From NCBI GenBank assembly GCA_030267965.1, contig BRYA01000110.1, forward strand, positions 1-24,087: 24,087 nt of DNA, given 5' to 3'. This document shows, one piece after another, positions 17,450 through 24,087 of the stretch. Position 1 is the first letter of the stretch. Each line of letters begins with the position of its first letter. The notes under the pieces are model-generated. The model was not told the DNA's origin. It saw only the letters and a program-made list of their open reading frames with translations, and did not search any database. The translations under genes were made by a program, and so were the position numbers. The DNA is from Triparma columacea (lineage: Eukaryota; Sar; Bolidophyceae; Parmales; Triparmaceae).

Positions 17450-19200
17450 ATGGTTGTTCTGATCGACATTGACGAGGCTGAAAATCCCCCCTTGCCAATC
17501 AATGCCCGATACAGCGACAACGCAGCTGCGATTTTGAAGCTTGCGAGTCAGAAGGCGACGATCGAGAGCAAGGGATTAGTAGGGACTGAAGATCTGCTCT
17601 GGGCTACTTTTGCCGCCTCTCAGGAAAAGAGCAGGTCGAACGCAGTGAAGCAGGTGAGAGAAAAGATGCCACTGCCAATGAGATGTCGTCGTAACCCTAA
17701 AACAATCCCTCTCCCTCCCTCCCGCTTCCTCCCAGCTTCAAGAACGGGGCATAGAGTTCGACATGATCTTCGGAAAGGCGGTGCTTTCCGAGAATGCCAA
17801 GACGGCTTTTGCAGAGGCCATCAGGCACGCTCAGGCGAACAACCACCAAGTGGTGGGGTCGGAGGATTTGCTTTGGGCTCTTTTCCAGAAGACCAAAAAG
17901 GACTCAAAGGCGAGGTACTGGCTAGCTTCGCAGAGAATAGCAGTGACTGGTGCCAATGTTAATGTTGGTAGGAGGCTGTCGAGTAAAGCAGAGCCTGTTC
18001 CTGACCACAACTACTCTTTAGCAAGGTAAGGGTAGGGGAGAAGCACAAGCGACGATCTTCACGTCGCAAGCCATCCCGACCATCAACTGATTCGAAACCC
18101 TTTACCGCTCGGCACAGACTCTTCACAATTGGCGGCTTAGCCGGGACGTTCGAAACCCTCGTCCAGCAACCGCTCGTTTACTGGAAGACCATGTCCCAGA
18201 TCAACCCCAATTTCAACTTTTTGGAGGCTTGTAGGGGAGGCTTTAGGCCCTTGTTTCGAGGAGTGGCAGTCAATGCGGGTAGTATCGGCCCCATATCTGC
18301 CGTTCAACTCGCTGCCCACGGGGGCTTAGAGGCCGTGTCACAGAATACGGCTTTTCTCAAACCCAAATTAGATACTACTTGGTTCCAGCTGACGGTTGCT
18401 TCGTGCGCTGGAACAGCAAGGTGAGAATGCAAATCCCGCAAATCAAAAGTGTGACGTGAAAATTCTTACCACTAACGTAACCCTTTCCGCGCGGCTTGCT
18501 TCGTTCGTTGCACTCACAGCTGCGTGGTGGTTACCCCCGCTGAGGTTTTGATGGTTACGCAACAGACCACTGGACTTCCTTTCGTTCAAGTCCTGAAAGA
18601 CATCGTGAAGGGTGGAATGGGCACGCTGTATAGAGGGAATATACCGACAGCTTTTAGGGAAGCAGGTGAGAACGGACGGAATACTCATCATCTCTCCAGT
18701 ACGACTCTAACCCACTCCCATAATGGCCGCTCCTCGCAGCTTGGACTTGTGGGTTCTTCGGAATCACTCCGATATTGAAGAAGGAGCTTCAGGAAGATAG
18801 CAAGTTCTGCAGAAGGAACGAGGTGGCAGCGACGGCGGTAGCGTCTGTCATTAGTGGGCAGTTTGCTGCGACTGTTAGTCAGCCCGCAGACGTAATTGCC
18901 TCCCTGATGAAAGCCGACACAGGCCTCAACGGCAAAGGTGAGAATAGATGAAAAATGTAGACGATAATTCTTCAAAACTGACGCATCCTTCCCACGCGGC
19001 TTGCTTCGTTCGCCATAGCTCGAGAATTCCCCAATGTCCTCTCAGCCTGCAAGTCCCTTTACTCTCAATCCGGAATCATGGGGTTCTTTAGAGGGTTACC
19101 TAGTAGGAGTATTAGATGCTGCGGGGCGGTCTTTATCATGGGAGAGACGCAGACTGTTTTACACGGGATATTCGATAAAATGAACTTGCTAAATAATTGA
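17450..19200 (+). CDS. Fusion of two Clp-N-like repeats with a mitochondrial carrier family (SLC25-type) domain, six exons
   Basis: Exons: 17450-17653, 17736-18025, 18118-18420, 18520-18665, 18740-18937 and 19019-19200; phases 0, 2, 2, 1, 1 all agree, giving 440 aa. Residues about 19-55 (ARYSDNAAAILKLASQKA...GLVGTEDLLWATF) and 79-118 (AVLSENAKTAFAEAIRHA...QVVGSEDLLWALF) are two copies of the Clp N-terminal repeat, the substrate or adaptor-binding unit of ClpA/B/C. No ATPase domain follows. From about residue 165 there are three carrier repeats: GGLAGTFETLVQQPLVYWK, CAGTASCVVVTPAEVLM and ISGQFAATVSQPADVIASLM, with GTLYRGNIP and GFFRGLPSRSIR marking the ends of repeats 2 and 3. The domain should span a mitochondrial (or plastid) inner membrane. 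The usual Px[DE]xx[KR] signatures are degenerate (PLVYWK, PAEVLM, PADVIA), so it may be a divergent carrier or a non-transporting scaffold. If exons 2 and 3 were not spliced, a TAA overlapping the donor would end a stand-alone Clp-N protein, and the carrier part would lack a nearby in-frame ATG. Confidence 0.82.
18466..18507 (+). repeat. Intron-borne repeat, copy 1 (intron 3 of the Clp-N/carrier gene)
   Basis: This branch-site to 3' region closely resembles 18971-19012 in intron 5 of the same gene. It includes an 18-nt identical string (18490-18507) and an aligned ACTAACG / ACTGACG branch-site motif. Both introns also begin GTGAGAAT. Confidence 0.8.
18971..19012 (+). repeat. Intron-borne repeat, copy 2 (intron 5 of the Clp-N/carrier gene)
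   Basis: Second copy of the sequence described for 18466-18507, with the identical 18-nt string at 18995-19012 just before the CCATAG acceptor. The two introns therefore look homologous rather than independently acquired. Confidence 0.8.
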
Positions 19201-19229
19201 ATCGTGAATGCGACATATTTCGATTATGT

Positions 19230-19264
19230 CCTCCTCCTCCTCCTCCTCCTCCTCCTCCTCCTCC
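19230..19264. repeat. (CTC)n microsatellite between converging genes
   Basis: About eleven CTC trinucleotides lie in the 86-bp gap between the stop codons of the Clp-N/carrier gene and BBS1. The repeat lies in the 3' UTR of one or both. Confidence 0.95.
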
Positions 19265-19286
19265 ACCTACCCTCCGCCTCACCACT

Positions 19287-21372
19287 CTATTCCTCCAGCT
19301 CGCTCATAGGCATTGTAATGAGAGCAGCCGCTAGCGGTACGCTGCTCTTTTTATTCCCTAAAACCACCCTGACGTTCTCCCCCGCTCCCTCCGGGTGCAC
19401 GTTCTTGAGTTTCAAAACTACCGTGATAGTCACATTGCTGAGCAGCAGCGGTATATTGACCGCGGGTCTATCACTCCTGTAGACGCTCGTGTTGTAGACT
19501 ACGGACAGGGGCAAATCTCTCAAACTCGCAACTCCTCCGTTGGTGACTTCTACCTTGAGGTTGAAGATGGGTCCTAACCCTACCACGGAAGCGTTGAGTC
19601 TGACGTTGGTGATCCCCCCTCTCCCCCCCCCCCCCATGCTCACTCCTGCCTCCCCGCTGGTGATGACCTTAACGTAGCTCCTAGCGGTGGTCAGCCTCAG
19701 TTTGCACAGGTCTCTCTGGAAGACTCTGTGCATGTGTGTGGCGTTCAGCACTTCTCTCTCGCTCTGTTCAACAAACAGCTTGGTCTTCTTGGGCACCTTC
19801 AGCGGTATGTCTTGCTCGGCAGGGGGCCCGCTGATGGCGTCCCCCTTCTCCAAATTTGCATGCCTACTCATCATTTTGAGCGTCAAGCTCCCGCTCCTTC
19901 CGATGAACGCGCAGCTGTTCTGCTCCCTCCCGAACTGTCCCCACCTCATTGCCACCACAACGTCATCCATCTGAAGACTATGTATCATGTGCTTCCCATT
20001 GTAGAGCCGGACCTCCCCGTTGCCGAGGCTGACGATGAGTGCCTCGAGGGTTCTGCTCCTGCTAATCTTGGCCACCCCGAGGCAAGTCGCTGGTGCAGGC
20101 AAGGTCAGGCTAAAGACTTTCCTTCCCTTTATGTGGTAGCAGCTCAGTGACCCTGTGGAAAGGGGTGGGTTAGTAGGTCATATATCAACAAAACAAGAAA
20201 TCAATCCAGCGCAGACAAACAAAAGCCGCCACTCACCATCCATTGTAGTCACGTAAATATACTTCTCAATCCTCGCAAGTGCGTTCGGCTGCGTCTCCAG
20301 CTCGATGACAGTCCCTGTGACGACCGCTTTCCCCCTGCTCTCCCCGTTTTTGATGGTGTAAATTTTCCCGTCCCTGCAGGCCACCACGATCCTCCACTCA
20401 ACGTCATACAGCCCTGTGATGGCCATTATGGTGGGCACGCTGGGGAGCATCGCCTGGCAGACCACCTTGCTGCCGGAAGGGTCGAGGATCAACACCTGGT
20501 TGTTCTCTGTCCCGATGACCAGACTACTCACTGCGTCCTCGGCGTCATGGTCCTTCTTCATAGTCTCCATGCACGTCACGACCGTGTGCTGCTTATGCTC
20601 CACCCCCTTCTTCGCCTGTACGTACGCCTGCCTCTGCTCCTCCCTCTCAAGGCTGAGAAAGTCCAAGCTCCAGCTGCTGAGCTTTGCACCCCCATCCCTG
20701 GCCTGCGACAGCATCTCGTACCCGGCCTCGCAGGTCACACCCTCCGACGTCATCTCTTGCCAGATGCTCTCGTCCTGCGGGTCGATGTCCACGCACGGAA
20801 GGCTGAACTTGAAGTACGGCCTCAGGTGCCTGTAAATGAACACATAGCTCCCCCCCGCGATTCCCACAGCCGGCATGCTGTTGGTGCTTCCGCTCGTGTA
20901 GAAAACGCACATTGACACGGGGTGGTCCAGGAGCTGGTGCTCCGCCACCACGCTCGTTCCCTTGTACACCCTCATCTTCTTGTTGTCATCGGCAACCAGC
21001 AGGATGTTGCTGCGGTCTCCATTCAGGTCCACCAAACGTAAGCAACTGCTGTGAGCCTTTATGCTTGCGACAGGATCATGCTACGGGAGCGACGAAGGGG
21101 GGAAGATGTGAGCGCACAATAATATTTATCACACTTAGTGGGCCATCCTTGCTCCCCCCCCCCCCCACGAGAGGACCAAGCTGAAATCCCCCCCCCCTCC
21201 CCCCCTCCCCCCTCCCTCCCCCAACAAGCTCCCCCCCTCTCCCCCCTCCCCCCCTCCTACCCAACTTCCCCCTCAAACTTACCCATGCATGCAGCCAAGG
21301 TCCAACCTTTCCGAATTTTTGTTTTCGTACTTCCCCCTCATCCTTTCCACCCTCAGTGGCCATCGCTCCCAC
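19287..21372 (-). CDS. BBS1: Bardet-Biedl syndrome 1 protein homologue (BBSome subunit), three exons
   Basis: Minus-strand exons: 21372-21283, 21080-20237 and 20152-19287, phases 0 and 1, about 599 aa, close to the roughly 593 aa of the human protein. Exon 1 is short (KVGPWLHAW) and joins directly to HDPVASIKAHSSCLRLVDL, matching the family's W-DAHYDP-A-I start. Further family blocks: VFIYRHLRPYFKFSLP, DAEDAVSSLVIGTENNQVLI, LPSVPTIM, VACRDGKIYTI, LGNGEVRLYNGK, VVAMRWGQFGREQN, VPKKTKLFVEQ, MHRVFQRDLCKLRLTTARSY and the C-terminal ITMPMSE. The N-terminal half is a beta-propeller, followed by a helical hairpin and a gamma-adaptin-ear-like domain. BBS1 is a core BBSome subunit that sorts membrane proteins in cilia and contacts ARL6, so the organism should have a flagellate stage. 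A second in-frame ATG (21363) could be the start. Intron 1 is unusually polypurine-rich in the sense strand. Confidence 0.95.
21081..21282 (-). other. G-run-rich first intron of BBS1
   Basis: The intron starts GTAAGT and ends CCCGTAG. On the sense strand it contains repeated G5-G9 runs separated by single A or T bases (21164-21260), which could form G-quadruplexes in DNA or pre-mRNA. It is the most homopolymer-rich part of the window, so base counts there may be unreliable. Confidence 0.7.
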
Positions 21373-21561
21373 ACAAGTCTATCTCCAATCTCTCTAGACT
21401 TGCGCTGAGATGTCGTCTATTAATTGAGGCGTTGAGGCGTTGATTAATCTTCCACCTGATTCCAGCCTCTTTTGGCTTGGGGGGGTCTCATCCTTGGCTT
21501 CTTGGCTTCCCAAAAGGTGCCTTGTAAAATCCAATACCTTGTAAATTGCCGTCAATCTCCA
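21373..21561. promoter_or_regulatory. Divergent promoter region between BBS1 and the DGAT2-family gene
   Basis: 189 bp between divergent start codons. It contains a GAGGCGTTGAGGCGTT direct repeat (21426-21441) flanked on both sides by ATTAAT, and a second pair of CCTTGTAAA repeats (21520-21547) close to the acyltransferase start. I see no clear RFX X-box for BBS1 and no canonical TATA box. Confidence 0.45.
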
Positions 21562-23865
21562 ATGCCAGATGGGTCGTCCCCACCCCTCCGTCGGCGAATA
21601 ATCTTCCAGACTTTAATATTCCTGTTCGTAACAGGCTTATTCTATTTTATATGTGCACTCTTTTGGGAGCACTGGCGAGTTTCTATCCTCTCACATATAT
21701 CTACACGTTACCTTCCAAGCCTCTCCCATCAGACGATAGAATCGATGATCATAACTCCATCATGCTTGCTTGTGCCGCTAACCCACGTCATCGGACAGAC
21801 AAGGTATAATAACCAGAAATTCTTCTCCAAGGTGAGAATGGTTCAAGAGAATCAACGAAAGCGTCAAAACGAGCGCCAAAGAGAGCCCCACGTTGCTGTT
21901 CCACTCACGATACTCCTCTCCCCCCCCTCCACCTCCCACCTCTCCCCCTCGCAGCCCCTTAAAGGGGGCTTGGCCCACATTATTCTTCAGGCAGTGACAT
22001 GGACTCTCTTCTCTGTTGCTGTTATCATCCTTGGCGTCGCTATCTTTTGGCACCCGACGATGTTCGGCCTTATTTCCTCGGCTGCCATGCTTGGGATATT
22101 TGCTCAGGGCCTAATGGTCACCTCTATCCTCACCTTCGAGGAAGACTCCGACCCCTCTGACTCTTCCCCTACATCCTCCCGTAGCGCCTCCTTCGATAAG
22201 GACGAAGACGACTCTTCTCCCGACCACCTAATCAAGGCCTCCCAGTGGGCAAAATCTCCCGTCCGCAAACGCTCAGACTCCTTTGCCCACAAGAAGAAAA
22301 AGAGGCGCAAGCGCGACTTTTTCCTCTGGTGCATGATGAACTACGCCCTCTTCCAGGTTCCTTTTGTCCTCAAGTGGTTCTACAAGACCGTAATTCACAC
22401 TTGCGTGGACTGTGCGACGGGGGTGCAGAATATAAGGGACATACCGGCTATGTTCACACTCGTTGCGACTTTAGGCATACCGCTTTTCACCCACGGGGTG
22501 GGGGGTTTGCTGTTCCACAAGGACAAATGGTCGTTTCACCACCCCATGAGCGGGGGAAAGGTGAGAGAATGACATGAGGCCGTCATATACCCCTCACCTT
22601 CCTAACTCTCACTCCCGCTCCAGCTTCACGTCCTCTCTCAGGCCGCCGGATGGACTCTCGTATCCCTCGCAGGCATCCTCCAAATCACAAACCTCTTTTT
22701 TGACACCCATTACGACTTCCTCCTCCACTCTGGTAACGTCGTGGGCTGGTGCGCGGAAGCTCTGCTGTTGTACTCCCTGCTGAATTACAAGGACAAGGTC
22801 GACGTCGACGCGAGCGACTTCATCCCCCCCAGGGAGCGTGGGAACTCGAAACGTGGGCCCTTCGAGTTCCTCTTCGCCGTCGGGCAGGACATCTTCATTA
22901 CCAACGTACATTGGCTCTTCATCGGGTGGATCGCAGCAGCGCCGATGGGGTTCGACCTATTCTCCCTTAACCCCACCGCGAAAATGTTCAACGTCACGCC
23001 ACTGGAGTCTGCGCTCAACTTCTTGAAGGTAATGGTAGCGTGCGTAATCCCCTCCCTTTTCTTCCCCTACTCCGCAACGCGCAAGCCAATCTCGATCTTC
23101 AACCCATTTGCTTTGCTTATCAAGATCAATGAGACGATCCTTCTCTCCCCGTTTGGCATATTCCGGGACAGCATGATCGAGATGGAGGACCCCATCGAAT
23201 CATACCAGAAAGATGGGTGTATGTTCGCGATAGCCCCACACGGAACGCTCCCCCTCAGCGTGTGGGCGGTTTGGCATCAGGCCTCGCACATCTTTGACGA
23301 AGTCTGCCTCTTCTTTGGAAGTCAGGTTGCGCTCGTCCCCTTTTATAGGCTCTGGACTGGAGCGAGAGGGGGCTGCATGACCATCACCAAGAAGAACCTC
23401 CTCAGCGTTATGAAGACACGCCAGAATGTTGCCCTAGTTCCTGGAGGCGTTAGCGAAATGATGAAGTGCGAGCCTCTTGCAAAGAACATCAATGTTTCGA
23501 TCAAGCACAAGGGGTTCGTACGAATAGCTATCCAAGAAGGGTTCGACCTCGTACCGATATTAATGATGCACGAGAACGATATGTACCTGAACCCCATGAG
23601 AGACTTTCAGGGCTGGTGTTATAAAAAGTTCAAGGTTCCCATGGGGCTTCCATATTATACCAACAAATGGTACCTCCCCGTCTCCAACCAGAAACCCCTC
23701 CGAGTTGTGCTTGGAAAGCGTATCAAGGTGGACAAGATGGAGAACCCGACGCAGAAAGCCGTCGACAAGTTGCACCGCCAGTTCTACGAGGAGGTGGTTC
23801 GCTGTTGGGCAAAGCACAAGAACGACTTCGGGTACGGTGATAGGGAACTTGTGTACGTGGAGTGA
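21562..23865 (+). CDS. DGAT2-family acyltransferase with a long duplicated polytopic N-terminal region, three exons
   Basis: Exons: 21562-21831, 21955-22560 and 22624-23865, all phase 0, about 705 aa. The first intron (21832-21954) is a stopless multiple of three and could be missed. The C-terminal roughly 290 residues match diacylglycerol/monoacylglycerol acyltransferase type 2: SLFFPY, CMFAIAPHGTLPLS (the family's HPHG/EPHS block), LVPGGVSEM, KHKGFVRIAIQEGFDLVPI and YYTNKWYLPV. Expected reaction: transfer of an acyl group from acyl-CoA to a glycerolipid or alcohol in the ER membrane, giving storage lipid. About 400 residues precede it, with roughly eight hydrophobic segments and a Ser/Asp/Lys-rich cytosolic loop (DSDPSDSSPTSS, then HKKKKRRKR). 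The segments of exon 2 and exon 3 are related (LQAVTWTLFS and SQAAGWTLVS start equivalent units), so this half arose by duplication. Substrate (TAG versus wax ester) cannot be decided by eye. Confidence 0.88.
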
Positions 23866-24013
23866 CCATAACAGAACAAATATCACGCGATTTCATCATC
23901 ACAACAGTTAGTACTATCATGGAACTTTTTATTCCCCCCCCTTTGTCTCGACGTCCTCTCGAAGAGCGGCCATCTTTGTGTGTCAGAACGTACTGTTACG
24001 GTGCTTTCACAAT

Positions 24014-24087
24014 TTACATCATGTCGGCATCGAACTCCTCGTCCTCGTCGAACTCGCCCTCCTCCTCGGCGGTGGCGTCCTGGTACT
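24014..24087 (-). CDS. Beta-tubulin, C-terminal tail (5' part outside window)
   Basis: The final 24 codons are visible on the minus strand and read YQDATAEEEGEFDEDEEF then DADMM and TAA. YQDATAEEEGEF is the near-invariant start of the beta-tubulin C-terminal tail, which lies on the outside of microtubules and carries polyglutamylation and polyglycylation sites. The ending DADMM after the acidic run differs from the more usual short EEE-Y or EMDM-type endings. The gene would run off the right edge of the window. Confidence 0.93.
   Translation of the reverse strand, partial: YQDATAEEEGEFDEDEEFDADMM

Noticed and set aside
22741..23865. DGAT2 catalytic part as a stand-alone gene starting at 22741
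   Set aside because: The frame opens with GTG and continues upstream in phase to a clean CCAG acceptor at 22623. The membrane segments before it pair with those in exon 2, so a single three-exon gene is preferred.

Overview
This is a compact, intron-containing nuclear window from a eukaryote. It most likely comes from a flagellate-capable microalga, and a stramenopile such as a bolidophyte (Triparma-like) or a diatom relative is my best guess. The grounds are short introns (about 60-250 nt) that mostly begin GTGAG and carry a CTAAC-type branch site before a pyrimidine-rich AG, very short intergenic gaps, BBS1 and an SHIPPO/STPGR-repeat protein (cilium genes), a large BspA-type leucine-rich-repeat protein, a DGAT2-family acyltransferase with an algal-style membrane extension, and a beta-tubulin tail. 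The organism call is inference, because no rRNA or organelle marker is present.

Layout, left to right: (1) the 3' end of a membrane protein with a long charged tail (1-1175, +). (2) A five-exon SSRP1/Pob3-Rtt106-like histone chaperone (1488-3476, -), facing across 99 bp (3) a five-exon STPGR-repeat protein of about 1,599 aa (3576-9041, +). (4) A 593-aa BspA-like LRR protein (9700-11481, +), whose stop lies 15 bp from (5) a secreted GH27 alpha-galactosidase (11497-12849, -). (6) A secreted GH5 endoglycoceramidase-like enzyme (12925-14274, +), head-to-head with the GH27 gene across 75 bp. (7) A clathrin-adaptor sigma subunit that appears to need a 5-nt microexon (14413-15211, +). (8) A WRAP53/TCAB1-like WD40 protein (15265-16853, -). 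(9) An AT-rich spacer. (10) A six-exon gene that fuses two Clp-N-like repeats to a mitochondrial-carrier domain (17450-19200, +). (11) A complete three-exon BBS1 (19287-21372, -). (12) A three-exon DGAT2-family acyltransferase with a duplicated polytopic N-terminal half (21562-23865, +). (13) The last codons of beta-tubulin (24014-24087, -).

Most genes here are unrelated housekeeping or accessory genes packed on alternating strands. The likely functional links are the GH27/GH5 divergent pair (possible shared promoter, possibly glycosphingolipid breakdown) and a loose ciliary theme (STPGR protein, BBS1, tubulin). The most unusual items are the Clp-N/mitochondrial-carrier fusion, the homologous introns inside that gene, the sigma-adaptin microexon, the duplicated membrane module of the DGAT2 protein, and the repeat architecture of the STPGR and BspA-like proteins. 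All exon structures were built by hand from splice motifs, reading phase and family similarity, without alignment software or transcript data.
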